Shown: positions 36,009-45,122, counted from the first letter of the stretch. The stretch is DNA of 64,000 nt from Metarhizobium sp964253915 (GCF_964253915.1 NZ_CAXUSG020000003.1:372001-436000); one strand, 5' to 3'. Notes: a model not told the origin generated them from the sequence alone. A program made the numbers and translations.

Positions 36009-36024
36009 TGATTCACGTGAAACA
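36009..36024. other. parS site (one mismatch), right member of an inverted pair
   Basis: TGATTCACGTGAAACA, 9 bp from the site at 35984. Together they form a perfect 16-bp inverted repeat that could also act as a transcription-ending hairpin between the convergent genes gyrB and the nitroreductase. Confidence 0.9.
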
Positions 36025-36042
36025 AACACTCAGGCCACTTCC

Positions 36043-36642
36043 CTAGCCGGCGAATTTCCCTTCGAAAGCCACTTCCGACAGCGCCTTGCGCTGGCTCGGA
36101 ATTTCACGCGCCCGCAGATCGTCGGGCAGCGTTTCCTTGTCCGCAAGCCAGCCGATGGCTGCGGCAGCCTCGACCCGGTAATCGTCAGCCGGCACACCCA
36201 GCACATCCATTGCCTTCGCCCGGTCGATGCCGCCCATGCCGTGGGCATGGAGGCCGAGTTTTGTCGCCTGCAGCGCCAGAGCCATCCAGGCTGCGCCGGT
36301 ATCGAAGGCATGCGTATAGGCCAGACGCCGTTCGCCCGTGGCCGCAGAAATATTATGGGTGCGCGAGATCAGGATGACGAGGGCTGCGGCATTTTTTGCC
36401 CAGCGCTGGTTCGATTCGTCGAGAATATCGAGCAGCACCGGCCAGGCGGCAGTATTGCGCCGGGCATAAACGAAACGCCAGGGTTGGCCGTTTGCGGCCG
36501 ATGGCGCCCAATGGGCGGCGTCGAGGATCGTCGATAGCGTGGTCTCGTCGATCGGTTCGCCGGTAAAGGCCCGCGGCGACCAGCGGTCGAGAAAAAGCGC
36601 GTCGATGTCATGCTCGGATTGGCGGTTGTTGCTACTGGTCAT
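36043..36642 (-). CDS. Nitroreductase family flavoprotein
   Basis: 199 residues, FMN-dependent NAD(P)H oxidoreductase fold. DRWSPRAFTGEPIDETTL at the N-terminus gives the FMN phosphate contacts (SPRAF), AAHWAPSAANGQPWRFVY follows, and HAFDTGAAWMALALQATKLG sits at ~residue 120. The substrate is unknown. ATG 36642 (MTSSNNRQSE) is used; a longer frame to 36729 lacks similarity. Convergent with gyrB and divergent from the glutathionyl-hydroquinone reductase. Confidence 0.9.
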   Translation of the reverse strand: MTSSNNRQSEHDIDALFLDRWSPRAFTGEPIDETTLSTILDAAHWAPSAANGQPWRFVYARRNTAAWPVLLDILDESNQRWAKNAAALVILISRTHNISAATGERRLAYTHAFDTGAAWMALALQATKLGLHAHGMGGIDRAKAMDVLGVPADDYRVEAAAAIGWLADKETLPDDLRAREIPSQRKALSEVAFEGKFAG

Positions 36643-36815
36643 GTCGGGAATCCATTCTGATGGGAAAGCGTCTCCAAGATAGGCATGCGTCGACAAAGAG
36701 CAAGGCAACGGTCTGCATTCGTTTGACACTGTGTCGCCGGAAAAGAACGGGCGAGGGCGGTGAAATCGCGCTATGCAACGGCAACAGCAAAGGTTCCGGA
36801 TTGGAGTGCAGACCC

Positions 36816-37769
36816 ATGCTTGTCGATGGAAAATGGACAGCCGATTGGCATCCCGTACAGGCGAAGGACGACAAGGGCGGCTTTGTCCGCCAGATCTCCG
36901 GTTTCCGCAACTGGGTCACGACGGATGGCGCCGCAGGGCCGACGGGCGAGGGCGGTTTTGCCGCTGAAGCCGGTCGTTATCACCTTTATGTCGCGCTGAT
37001 CTGCCCCTGGGCGTCACGCACCTTGATCGGCCGGGCACTGAAGGGCCTCGAGGACGTGATTTCCATTTCAGTGGTTGAGCCGGCCCTGACGAAAGAGGGA
37101 TGGCGTTTCGGTTCCTATCCCGGCGCCACGGCCGACGAAGTCAACGGCGCGCTCTACATGCACGAGATCTACACCAAGGCAGATCCGCACTACACCGGCC
37201 GTGCCACGGTGCCGGTGCTGTGGGACAAGCAGAAAAACACCATCGTCAACAACGAGTCCGCCGATATCCTGCGCATGCTGAACGACGGTTTCGGCCCGCT
37301 GGCAAAGAGCGATATCGATCTGTACCCGGCCGAACATCGGGCCGCTATCGACGCCTTCAGCGAAAAGATCTATCCGGCACTCAACAACGGCGTCTATCGC
37401 ACCGGCTTCGCCACGACACAGGTTGCCTATGAAGAAGCGTTCCACGATGTCTTCCGCTGCCTCGATGAGGTCGACGCAGCGCTGGAGGGCAGGCGTTTCC
37501 TGTTTGCCGATCATCCGACGGAAAGCGATATCCGCCTGTTCGTGACATTGGTGCGTTTCGACGTGGCCTATCACGGCCTGTTCAAATGCAATCTGCGGCG
37601 GGTCGCCGATTATCGCAATCTGCGCCCCTTCATCCGCGCCATGCTGGGTTGGCCGGGCATCCGGGAGACGGTTGATATCGACCACATCAAGCAGGGTTAT
37701 TATTCCATCGCTTCGCTCAATCCGAACGGCATCGTTCCGGCAGGACCGGATCTTTCCGAGGTGTTGTAA
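36816..37769 (+). CDS. Glutathionyl-hydroquinone reductase (glutathione S-transferase family, YqjG/ECM4 type)
   Basis: 317 residues. Reduces glutathionyl-quinones, detoxifying aromatic products. Active-site Cys in LICPWASRTLIGRALKGLED (~residue 65), the TVPVLWDKQ cis-Pro loop, and an all-helical C-terminal domain (ADHPTESDIRLFVTLVRFD). Length and CPWAxR motif place it in the GHR class, not an ordinary GST. ATG 36816 (MLVDGKWTADW) is the family start. Confidence 0.92.
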   Translation: MLVDGKWTADWHPVQAKDDKGGFVRQISGFRNWVTTDGAAGPTGEGGFAAEAGRYHLYVALICPWASRTLIGRALKGLEDVISISVVEPALTKEGWRFGSYPGATADEVNGALYMHEIYTKADPHYTGRATVPVLWDKQKNTIVNNESADILRMLNDGFGPLAKSDIDLYPAEHRAAIDAFSEKIYPALNNGVYRTGFATTQVAYEEAFHDVFRCLDEVDAALEGRRFLFADHPTESDIRLFVTLVRFDVAYHGLFKCNLRRVADYRNLRPFIRAMLGWPGIRETVDIDHIKQGYYSIASLNPNGIVPAGPDLSEVL

Positions 37770-37841
37770 GCCTCTTCGGGGTCTCGACGCTTTCGGCGCA
37801 CCGTCCTATGGTCGGTGCGTTGGTGTTTGGGAGAGGCATGG

Positions 37842-39269
37842 ATGCAGGACGAGGAATTTCGCCGCTGGTCGGAAAAGGCAGCGGTTTGGGGGGCGCAATA
37901 CCGGGAAACATTGCGGGAGAGACCGGTACGCGCGCAAACGATGCCGGGGGACATCGCCGGCAGGATTACCGATGCACCGCCGGAATCCGGCGAAGCGATG
38001 GACAGCATCTTCCGGGATTTCGAAGATTTTATCGTGCCCGGTATGACGCATTGGCAGCATCCGCGTTTCTTTGCCTATTTCCCGGCCAATGCCGCGCCGG
38101 CCTCGGTGGTCGCCGAATATCTGGTGACGGCGATGGCCGCCCAATGCATGTTGTGGCAAACCTCGCCAGCGGCGACGGAACTCGAAACCCGCATGGTGGA
38201 TTGGCTGCGTCAGGCGCTCGGCTTGCCCGAAGGTTTTTCCGGCGTCATCCAGGATTCCGCCTCTTCCGCAACCTTGGCCGCGGTCCTCGTGATGCGCGAA
38301 AAGGCGTTACAATGGCAGGGTAACAGCAAGGGGCTTGCCACGAACCCGGCGGTGCGCATCTATTCCTCCGACCAGGTTCACACGTCCATCGATCGCGCCA
38401 TCTGGGTCTCCGGCATCGGCTCGGATAATCTCGTGCGTATTCCGGCGACGGGATCCCGACGAAGCATGAATGTGGCGGCGCTGGAATCGGCAATCGAACG
38501 CGACAAGGCGGCCGGCCTGCTGCCGGCCGGCGTGATCGCCTGCGTCGGCGGCACCAGCGTTGGGGCTTGTGACGATATCGCCGCGGTCATTGCGGTGGCG
38601 CATCGCCATGGTCTTTATGTGCATGTCGATGCGGCTTGGGCCGGCTCTGCCATGATCTGCCCGGAATTCCGCACTCTTTGGGCGGGCATCGAGGCTGCCG
38701 ATTCCATCGTCTTCAATCCGCACAAATGGCTGGGCGCACAGTTCGATTGCTCGGTGCAGTTCGTACGCGCACCTGACGATCTGGTGCGGACGCTGGCGAT
38801 CCAGCCGGAATATCTGAAAACCCACGGCCGCGACGGCATCGTCAACTATTCCGAATGGAGCGTGCCGCTCGGCCGCCGCTTCCGGGCACTGAAACTCTGG
38901 TTCCTGCTGCGCCATCACGGACTGGAGGAGCTGCGTACGATGATCCGCAATCACGTCGCCTGGTCTCAGGGTCTTTGCGAGCGGCTGCGGCGCGAAGCGG
39001 ATTTCGAAATCGTCACCGAACCGGTCCTGTCGCTGTTTTCTTTCCGGCACAAGGGGCCGGAGGGCGCCGATGCCGATCGCCATAACCAGCGGCTGGTCGA
39101 CGGCATCAACGACGACGGCCGTATCTACCTGACGCAGACCCGCGTCGACGGACGGCTGGCGATCCGTTTCCAGGCCGGTCAGTTCGACATGCAGGAAGGC
39201 GATGCGGATACCGCATTTGAGGTCATCACCGAGCTTGCCCGAAAGCCTCGCCCCATGCAGCCGCAATAA
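37842..39269 (+). CDS. PLP-dependent group II amino-acid decarboxylase (aromatic-L-amino-acid decarboxylase-like)
   Basis: 475 residues. Fold-type I PLP enzyme: PRFFAYFPANAAPASVVAEY, LYVHVDAAWAGSAMICPEF (Asp of the cofactor site) and NPHKWLGAQFDC with the PLP lysine (~residue 300). Closest by pattern to aromatic-amino-acid (DDC-like) decarboxylases rather than glutamate decarboxylases; the actual substrate is unknown. Start ATG 37842 (MQDEEFRRW). A strong hairpin 79 bp downstream could be its terminator. Confidence 0.88.
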   Translation: MQDEEFRRWSEKAAVWGAQYRETLRERPVRAQTMPGDIAGRITDAPPESGEAMDSIFRDFEDFIVPGMTHWQHPRFFAYFPANAAPASVVAEYLVTAMAAQCMLWQTSPAATELETRMVDWLRQALGLPEGFSGVIQDSASSATLAAVLVMREKALQWQGNSKGLATNPAVRIYSSDQVHTSIDRAIWVSGIGSDNLVRIPATGSRRSMNVAALESAIERDKAAGLLPAGVIACVGGTSVGACDDIAAVIAVAHRHGLYVHVDAAWAGSAMICPEFRTLWAGIEAADSIVFNPHKWLGAQFDCSVQFVRAPDDLVRTLAIQPEYLKTHGRDGIVNYSEWSVPLGRRFRALKLWFLLRHHGLEELRTMIRNHVAWSQGLCERLRREADFEIVTEPVLSLFSFRHKGPEGADADRHNQRLVDGINDDGRIYLTQTRVDGRLAIRFQAGQFDMQEGDADTAFEVITELARKPRPMQPQ

Positions 39270-39347
39270 AATCTGGCCTGCTTCGGTAGCCGGATCGTTA
39301 ACCAGCTTCCGGGGACGGAACTTTAACGTCTGCCATGCCATTCTTTC

Positions 39348-39397
39348 CATGAAGGAAATCCGGGTTTGCAGCTCAAGGCGACCCGATTTCCTTCATG
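39348..39397 (+). terminator. Strong hairpin between the decarboxylase gene and phaZ
   Basis: CATGAAGGAAATC (39348-39360) and GATTTCCTTCATG (39385-39397) are exact complements, extended inward by GGGT/ACCC with one bulged C, giving about 17 bp around a 15-nt loop; TTTTAACTTT follows. This fits a Rho-independent terminator of the upstream gene, or an attenuator 125 nt ahead of phaZ. Confidence 0.7.
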
Positions 39398-39521
39398 TTT
39401 TAACTTTGTTGCCCTGCAGCAAAAAACTGCTAGTCTGTCACCTTCCGCCATTCGGCGGGCTCGTCATACGTCGAATTGGGAGCGGCGTTTTCGGACTGTC
39501 TCAGGAGAGGTAGCGCTTCCT

Positions 39522-40802
39522 ATGTTTTATCAGCTCTATGAAATGAACCATGCGGCCATGGCACCCTTCCGGGTCGCGGCTGAAATGACCCGCATCGCCT
39601 ATCGCAATCCGCTCAATCCGCTGTCCTATACCGCGGTCGGCCGTTCCGTCGCCGCCGGGCTGGAAGTTTTCGAGCGCGTCACGCGCCGTTATGGCAAGCC
39701 GGCTTTCAACCTTCCGGAAACGACGGTCAACGGCAAGGCCGTTGCTGTCACGGAAAAGGTCGTCTGGTCAAAGCCGTTCTGCAATCTCCTGCATTTCGAG
39801 CGTGCGCTGCCGGCCGCCCATGCGGGCGATCCGAAGATCCTGATCGTCGCGCCGATGTCCGGCCATTATGCCACGCTGCTGCGCGGCACGGTCGAAGCGC
39901 TGCTGCCGAGCGCCGACGTCTATATCACCGACTGGATCGATGCACGCATGGTGCCGCTGACCGAAGGCAACTTCGATCTCAACGACTATATCGATTACGT
40001 CATCGACATCATCCATCACCTCGGCCCGCAGACCAACGTCGTTGCCGTCTGTCAGCCGTCGGTGCCGGTGCTGGCCGCCGTCGCCCGGATGGAAACGGAA
40101 AATGATCCGCTGGCGCCCGCCTCGATGACGCTGATGGGCGGCCCCATCGATACGCGCATCAATCCGACCGCTGTCAACGAATTGGCCAAGAACAAGCCGA
40201 TCGAATGGTTCGAAGACAACGTCATCATGACGGTGCCGTGGCCGCAGCCGGGTTTTATGCGCCCGGTCTATCCTGGCTTCCTGCAGCTCTCCGGCTTCAT
40301 GTCGATGAATCTCGACCGCCACATGATCGCGCACAAGGATTTTTACCTGCATCTCGTCAAGAACGACGGCGAGCCGGCGGAAAAGCATCGCGATTTCTAC
40401 GACGAATATCTGGCGGTCATGGACCTCACCGCGGAATTCTACCTGCAGACGGTCGAGGAAGTGTTCATCAAGCACGCCCTGCCGAAGGGTGAGTTGCTGC
40501 ATCGTGGCAAGCGGGTCGATACCGGCGCCATCCGCAATGTCGCTCTGCTCACCGTCGAAGGCGAGAACGATGATATCTCCGGCGTCGGCCAGACCAAGGC
40601 GGCCCAGACGATCTGCACCAACATTCCCGACGAAAAGCGCATGCACTACATGCAGCCGGATGTCGGCCATTACGGTGTCTTCAACGGCTCGCGCTTCCGC
40701 CGCGAGATCGCGCCGCGCATCATCGCCTTTGCGCGCCAGCATTCCGCCGTGCCGGAACAGCCGGCGATCAAGCGTGTCATCAAGGGCGGCAAATCTGCCT
40801 GA
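39522..40802 (+). CDS. phaZ: Intracellular polyhydroxybutyrate (PHA) depolymerase
   Basis: Breaks down the cell's own storage polyester. 426 residues of the alpha/beta-hydrolase fold; PMSGHYATLLRGTVEALLPS, then the nucleophile elbow VVAVCQPSVPVLAAVARME (~residue 180) where a Cys stands in the lipase-box position, as known for Ralstonia-type PhaZ1. Asp and His (DVGHYGVFNG) complete the triad near the C-terminus. Start ATG 39522 (MFYQLYEMNHAAM); the 252-bp upstream gap holds a large hairpin. A 131-residue overlapping frame is a shadow. Confidence 0.92.
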   Translation: MFYQLYEMNHAAMAPFRVAAEMTRIAYRNPLNPLSYTAVGRSVAAGLEVFERVTRRYGKPAFNLPETTVNGKAVAVTEKVVWSKPFCNLLHFERALPAAHAGDPKILIVAPMSGHYATLLRGTVEALLPSADVYITDWIDARMVPLTEGNFDLNDYIDYVIDIIHHLGPQTNVVAVCQPSVPVLAAVARMETENDPLAPASMTLMGGPIDTRINPTAVNELAKNKPIEWFEDNVIMTVPWPQPGFMRPVYPGFLQLSGFMSMNLDRHMIAHKDFYLHLVKNDGEPAEKHRDFYDEYLAVMDLTAEFYLQTVEEVFIKHALPKGELLHRGKRVDTGAIRNVALLTVEGENDDISGVGQTKAAQTICTNIPDEKRMHYMQPDVGHYGVFNGSRFRREIAPRIIAFARQHSAVPEQPAIKRVIKGGKSA

Positions 40803-40823
40803 AGGGCAGATCATGCTGCCCTT
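40802..40823 (+). terminator. Hairpin at the end of phaZ
   Basis: AAGGGCAG (40802-40809) and CTGCCCTT (40816-40823), 6-nt loop, starting at the last base of the phaZ stop codon. No T-tract follows, so it may stabilise the mRNA end rather than terminate. Confidence 0.45.
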
Positions 40824-40960
40824 GGCCGTTGAATTAGAATTTTCAAATCAACGGTTTGTCCGATTTGGGAACAGGCTGTCTTGAAGCGGTCATTGCCGCT
40901 AACCACATCGTTTTGCAGGGTTGGCAAACGGCCAGCCCCTGGAAACGAGGGTTATGAACG

Positions 40961-41398
40961 ATGAATCAGTCAGCATTGCTCCGTCCGGATTGGACGCCGG
41001 CTACTATCGCTCTGATGGTGCTCGGCTTCGTGGTTTTCTGGCCCTTGGGCCTGGCCATGCTTGCCTACATCATTTTCGGCGACCGCCTGCGTGGTTTCAA
41101 GCGTGACGTCAACGAGGCGACGGACGGCTTCTTTGCCGGCTGCCGCAAGAACATGCATCGCCACCGTTCGCACTTCGATACGGGCAACGTCGCTTTTGAC
41201 GATTGGCGCAAGGCCGAGCTCGACCGGCTGGAAGAAGAACGCCGCAAGCTCGACGAGATGCGTGCCGAATTCGATAGCTATGTCCGCGAGCTTCGCCGCG
41301 CCAAGGACCAGGAAGAGTTCGACCGGTTTATGCGCGAGCGCAACAATGCCCGGCGTGATGACAGCAGCGGTAGCGTTCCCGGATTTTCGACGCCCTGA
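40961..41398 (+). CDS. DUF2852 membrane protein
   Basis: 145 residues. A transmembrane segment at about residues 15-40 (IALMVLGFVVFWPLGLAMLA) is followed by a charged, coiled-coil-like region (ELDRLEEERRKLDEMRAEFD, then YVRELRRAKDQEEFDRFM). DUF2852 is found mainly in Rhizobiales; function unknown. Closed by a strong terminator. Confidence 0.88.
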   Translation: MNQSALLRPDWTPATIALMVLGFVVFWPLGLAMLAYIIFGDRLRGFKRDVNEATDGFFAGCRKNMHRHRSHFDTGNVAFDDWRKAELDRLEEERRKLDEMRAEFDSYVRELRRAKDQEEFDRFMRERNNARRDDSSGSVPGFSTP

Positions 41399-41423
41399 CG
41401 TCGGCAAGATCCTGTGACTTTGC

Positions 41424-41456
41424 AAACCGGCATCCCTCCGATGCCGGTTTTTATTT
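41424..41456 (+). terminator. Terminator after the DUF2852 gene
   Basis: AAACCGGCAT (41424-41433) pairs with ATGCCGGTTT (41441-41450) around a 7-nt loop, then a TTATTTG tail. Confidence 0.88.
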
Positions 41457-41491
41457 GCCTTGACCACGGGCGAATCGGATAAAAGCAGCCC

Positions 41492-42253
41492 ATGTTCCCT
41501 TTCAAGAAAAAGCCGAAGAAAGCCGCCAAGCCACCGCCGGAACCGGTCAAGCGGGTGCTTGACGTTGCCGGCCGCTCCATGCCTTTGACCATCCGCCAGC
41601 ACAATCAGGCGACCCGCATCACGCTGCGCATCGAACCCGGCGGTCGCGCCCTGAAGATGACCATTCCGTCCGGCCTCGCCGACCGCGAGGTCAACGCCTT
41701 TCTCGATCGCCACCAGGGCTGGCTGCTGACCAAGCTGGCAAAATTCCCCGAGGATGCCGGCCTGCGCTCCGGCAGCGCCATCCTTCTGCGCGGCGTCAAG
41801 CACCGCATCGAACATACCGGCCGGCTGCGCGGGTTGACGGAAGCGGTGCTGGTCGACGGCGAGCCGGTCATCCGCGTCAGCGGGCTCGAGGAACATCTGG
41901 GCCGCCGGCTTGCCGATTTTCTCAAGAAGGAGGCGCGCCGCGAACTGGAGGCACTGGTGGATGCGCATGCCTACCGCGTCCGCCGCCCGGTCAATTCGAT
42001 CAGCATGAAGGACACCCGCAGCCGCTGGGGGTCCTGCTCGGTCGATGGAAACCTGAGTTTTTCCTGGCGTATCGTCATGGCACCGCCGCTGGTGATCGAT
42101 TATCTCGCCGCCCATGAGGTGGCGCATCTCAAGGAGATGAACCACGGACCGCGTTTCTGGGCGCTGTGCGAAAAACTTTGCCCGGAGATGGAAGAGGCCA
42201 AGGCCTGGCTGAAACGGCACGGCTCGATGCTGCACGCCATCGATTTCGGCTGA
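41492..42253 (+). CDS. YgjP-like (DUF45/M48) zinc metallopeptidase
   Basis: 253 residues. Lys/Pro-rich N-terminus, then a beta-rich domain (RITLRIEPGGRALKMTIPSG), the block DTRSRWGSCSVDGNLSFSW and zinc motif YLAAHEVAHLKEMNHGPRFW (HExxH plus downstream His, ~residue 205). These proteins are predicted metalloproteases; cellular substrates are unknown. Sits 75 bp upstream of trpF on the same strand. Confidence 0.88.
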   Translation: MFPFKKKPKKAAKPPPEPVKRVLDVAGRSMPLTIRQHNQATRITLRIEPGGRALKMTIPSGLADREVNAFLDRHQGWLLTKLAKFPEDAGLRSGSAILLRGVKHRIEHTGRLRGLTEAVLVDGEPVIRVSGLEEHLGRRLADFLKKEARRELEALVDAHAYRVRRPVNSISMKDTRSRWGSCSVDGNLSFSWRIVMAPPLVIDYLAAHEVAHLKEMNHGPRFWALCEKLCPEMEEAKAWLKRHGSMLHAIDFG

Positions 42254-42328
42254 GCGCGACCAGGGGCGGACGGCGGCAAGTCGCATTTCGGCTCGACTCT
42301 TTGCCCGTTTCGTGGCACTTGCGAGCCC

Positions 42329-42997
42329 ATGAAGCCCGACATTAAGATTTGCGGATTGAAGACGCCCGAGGCGATCGACCGCGCGGTCCGCCGCGGCGCG
42401 ACCCATATCGGTTTCATCTTCTTCGGCAAGAGCCCGCGCAACATCGAGCCGGATATCGCAGGCCGGCTTGCCGATGCCGTGCGCGGCCAGGTGAAGATCG
42501 TCGCCGTCACCGTTGATGCCGACAATGACGATCTCGACGAGATCGTCGCGCTCTTGAAGCCGGACATGCTGCAGCTGCACGGATCGGAAACGCCGGATCG
42601 GGTGCTGACGGTGCGCGCACTCTACGGCTTGCCTGTCATCAAGGCATTTTCCGTGCGCGAGGCCGCTGATCTCGACAAGATCGATGCCTATATAGGGATT
42701 GTCGATCGTTTCCTGTTCGATGCCAAGCCGCCTGTCGGCTCTGATCTGCCGGGCGGAAATGGCGTGTCTTTCGACTGGACGCTGATGCAATCGCTTGACG
42801 GAAGCGTGGATTACATGCTTTCCGGAGGACTGAACAAGGATAATGTCGGCCTTGCCCTGGCCGTGACGAAGGCGCCCGGCATCGACATATCGTCGGGTGT
42901 CGAGAGCGCCCCCGGGGTTAAGGACCTGGCGATGATCGACGAATTTTTCGACGCCGTAAAAGAAGCGACCGGGCGAAAAGCGGTTGCGGGGAGCTAA
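42329..42997 (+). CDS. trpF: Phosphoribosylanthranilate isomerase
   Basis: Third step of tryptophan branch; TIM barrel, 222 residues. KICGLKTPEAID with the catalytic Cys (~residue 7), GFIFFGKSPRNI, LQLHGSETPD, and FLFDAKPPVG with the catalytic Asp (~130), ISSGVESAPGVKD near the end. First gene of trpF-trpB-trpA; trpD/C are elsewhere, as in other rhizobia. trpB starts 3 bp after its stop. Confidence 0.97.
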   Translation: MKPDIKICGLKTPEAIDRAVRRGATHIGFIFFGKSPRNIEPDIAGRLADAVRGQVKIVAVTVDADNDDLDEIVALLKPDMLQLHGSETPDRVLTVRALYGLPVIKAFSVREAADLDKIDAYIGIVDRFLFDAKPPVGSDLPGGNGVSFDWTLMQSLDGSVDYMLSGGLNKDNVGLALAVTKAPGIDISSGVESAPGVKDLAMIDEFFDAVKEATGRKAVAGS

Positions 42998-43000
42998 AGA

Positions 43001-44221
43001 GTGAACGAGACGCCAAAACCCAATTCGTTTCGCGCCGGCCCGGATGAAGATGGCCGGTTCGGCATCTTCGGCGGACGCTTCGTCGCCGAAACCCTGATGC
43101 CGCTGATCCTCGATCTGCAGGACGAATGGAACAAGGCGAAAACCGACCCGGCTTTCCAGGCGGAACTGAAGGACCTCGGCGCCCATTATATCGGCCGCCC
43201 GAGCCCGCTCTATTTCGCCGAACGCCTGACCGAACATCTCGGCGGCGCAAAGATCTATTTCAAGCGCGAAGAGCTGAACCACACCGGTTCGCACAAGATC
43301 AACAATTGCATCGGCCAGATCCTGCTCGCCAAGCGCATGGGCAAGACGCGCATCATTGCCGAAACCGGCGCCGGCCAGCATGGTGTGGCCTCGGCCACCG
43401 TCGCCGCCCGCTTCGGTTTTCCCTGCGTCGTCTACATGGGCGCGACCGATGTGCAGCGCCAGGCGCCGAACGTTTTCCGCATGAAGCTGCTCGGCGCCGA
43501 AGTCGTGCCGGTCACGGCCGGCAGCGGCACGCTCAAGGACGCGATGAACGAGGCGCTGCGCGACTGGGTCACCAATGTCGATGACACCTATTACCTGATC
43601 GGCACTGCTGCCGGCCCGCATCCCTATCCGGAACTGGTGCGTGATTTCCAGGCGGTGATCGGCACCGAAGCCCGCGAGCAGATTCTTGCCGCCGAAGGCC
43701 GTCTGCCGGATCTCGTCATCGCTGCCGTCGGCGGCGGTTCGAATGCCATCGGCATCTTCCATCCCTTCCTCGACGACAAGGACGTGCAGATCGTCGGCGT
43801 CGAAGCCGGTGGCAAGGGTCTTGACGGTGAAGAGCATTGCGCCTCGATCACCGCCGGCTCACCGGGTGTTCTGCACGGCAACCGCACCTATCTGCTGCAG
43901 GACAGCGATGGCCAGATCAAGGAAGGTCATTCCATCTCCGCTGGCCTCGATTATCCCGGCATCGGCCCGGAGCATTCCTGGCTCAACGATATCGGCCGCG
44001 TCGAATACGTGCCGATCATGGACCATGAGGCGCTCGACGCCTTCCAGGTTCTGACCAAGCTCGAAGGCATCATCCCGGCGCTGGAACCCAGCCACGCGCT
44101 GGCCGAAGTCATCAAGCGCGCGCCAAAAATGCGCAAGGACCAGATCATCGTGATGAACCTGTCCGGCCGCGGCGATAAGGACATCTTCACCGTCGGCAAG
44201 ATCCTCGGTATGGAGCTTTAA
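43001..44221 (+). CDS. trpB: Tryptophan synthase beta chain
   Basis: PLP enzyme joining serine and indole. 406 residues; RPSPLYFAERLTEHLGG, the PLP lysine in ELNHTGSHKINN (~residue 98), AETGAGQHGVA, and the phosphate loop VGGGSNAIG (~245). Start GTG 43001. It is 4 bp from trpA. Confidence 0.98.
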   Translation: MNETPKPNSFRAGPDEDGRFGIFGGRFVAETLMPLILDLQDEWNKAKTDPAFQAELKDLGAHYIGRPSPLYFAERLTEHLGGAKIYFKREELNHTGSHKINNCIGQILLAKRMGKTRIIAETGAGQHGVASATVAARFGFPCVVYMGATDVQRQAPNVFRMKLLGAEVVPVTAGSGTLKDAMNEALRDWVTNVDDTYYLIGTAAGPHPYPELVRDFQAVIGTEAREQILAAEGRLPDLVIAAVGGGSNAIGIFHPFLDDKDVQIVGVEAGGKGLDGEEHCASITAGSPGVLHGNRTYLLQDSDGQIKEGHSISAGLDYPGIGPEHSWLNDIGRVEYVPIMDHEALDAFQVLTKLEGIIPALEPSHALAEVIKRAPKMRKDQIIVMNLSGRGDKDIFTVGKILGMEL

Positions 44222-44225
44222 GATC

Positions 44226-45065
44226 ATGACCGCCCGTATGGACAAACGTTTCGCCGATCTCAAAGCCGAAGGCCGTCCGGCCCTCGTCACCTATTTCATG
44301 GGCGGCGATCCGGATTTCGACACCTCGCTGCAGATCCTCAAGGCGCTTCCGGGCGCTGGCGCCGACGTCATCGAACTCGGCATGCCGTTCTCCGATCCGA
44401 TGGCGGATGGCCCGGCGATCCAGGTTGCCGGCCAGCGCGCCCTCAAGGCCGGCCAGACGCTCGCCAGGACGCTCGACCTCGCCCGCGAATTCCGCAAGGG
44501 CGACCAGGCGACGCCGATCGTCATGATGGGTTATTACAACCCGATCTACATCTACGGCGTCGAGCGTTTCCTTGACGACGCGCTGGAAGCCGGCATCGAC
44601 GGCCTGATCGTCGTCGACCTGCCGCCGGAAATGGATGACGAGCTCTGCATCCCGGCGCTCGCCAAGGGCATCAATTTCATTCGCCTGTCGACGCCGACGA
44701 CGGACGAAAAACGCCTGCCTGCCGTTTTGAAGAACACCTCGGGTTTCGTCTATTACGTCTCGATGAACGGGATCACCGGGTCGGCTCTGCCGGATCCGTC
44801 GCGGATCTCGTCCGCCGTGGCCAAGATCAAGGCGCATACCGATCTGCCGGTTTGCGTCGGTTTCGGCGTCAAGACGGCCGAACATGCCCGTCTCATTGGC
44901 GCTGCGGCGGACGGCGTCGTCGTCGGTACCGCTATTGTCGCCCAAATCGCCGGCAGCCTGACGGCGGATGGCAAGGCTTCCCCGGATACGGTCAATTCCG
45001 TCGTCACATTTGTGCGCGGATTGTCCACCGGTGTTCGTGCCGCCCGCCCTGTTGCTGCCGAATAG
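44226..45065 (+). CDS. trpA: Tryptophan synthase alpha chain
   Basis: Releases indole from indoleglycerol phosphate and channels it to TrpB. 279 residues; VIELGMPFSDPMADGPAIQ with catalytic Glu and Asp (~residue 50-62), MMGYYNPIYIYGVERF, GVKTAEHARLIGAAADGVVVG phosphate site. The C-terminus is complete. A hairpin is present between it and accD. Confidence 0.98.
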   Translation: MTARMDKRFADLKAEGRPALVTYFMGGDPDFDTSLQILKALPGAGADVIELGMPFSDPMADGPAIQVAGQRALKAGQTLARTLDLAREFRKGDQATPIVMMGYYNPIYIYGVERFLDDALEAGIDGLIVVDLPPEMDDELCIPALAKGINFIRLSTPTTDEKRLPAVLKNTSGFVYYVSMNGITGSALPDPSRISSAVAKIKAHTDLPVCVGFGVKTAEHARLIGAAADGVVVGTAIVAQIAGSLTADGKASPDTVNSVVTFVRGLSTGVRAARPVAAE

Positions 45066-45081
45066 TTTCTCCATAGAGCAT

Positions 45082-45104
45082 CCCGGCGCCGGTTTCGGCG
45101 CGGG
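45082..45104 (+). repeat. GC-rich hairpin between trpA and accD
   Basis: CCCGGCGCC (45082-45090) and GGCGCGGG (45097-45104) pair with one bulge and a 6-nt loop, no T-tract. It may tune accD expression or stabilise the trp message. Confidence 0.35.
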
Positions 45105-45122
45105 CAAGCAGGAGTGTTGCAA

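Noticed and set aside
40970..43837. 955-residue open frame on minus
   Set aside because: Antisense to DUF2852, the YgjP-like protease, trpF and most of trpB. Long mirror frames are common in high-GC coding DNA; sequence is low-complexity Arg/Gly/His-rich with no family resemblance.
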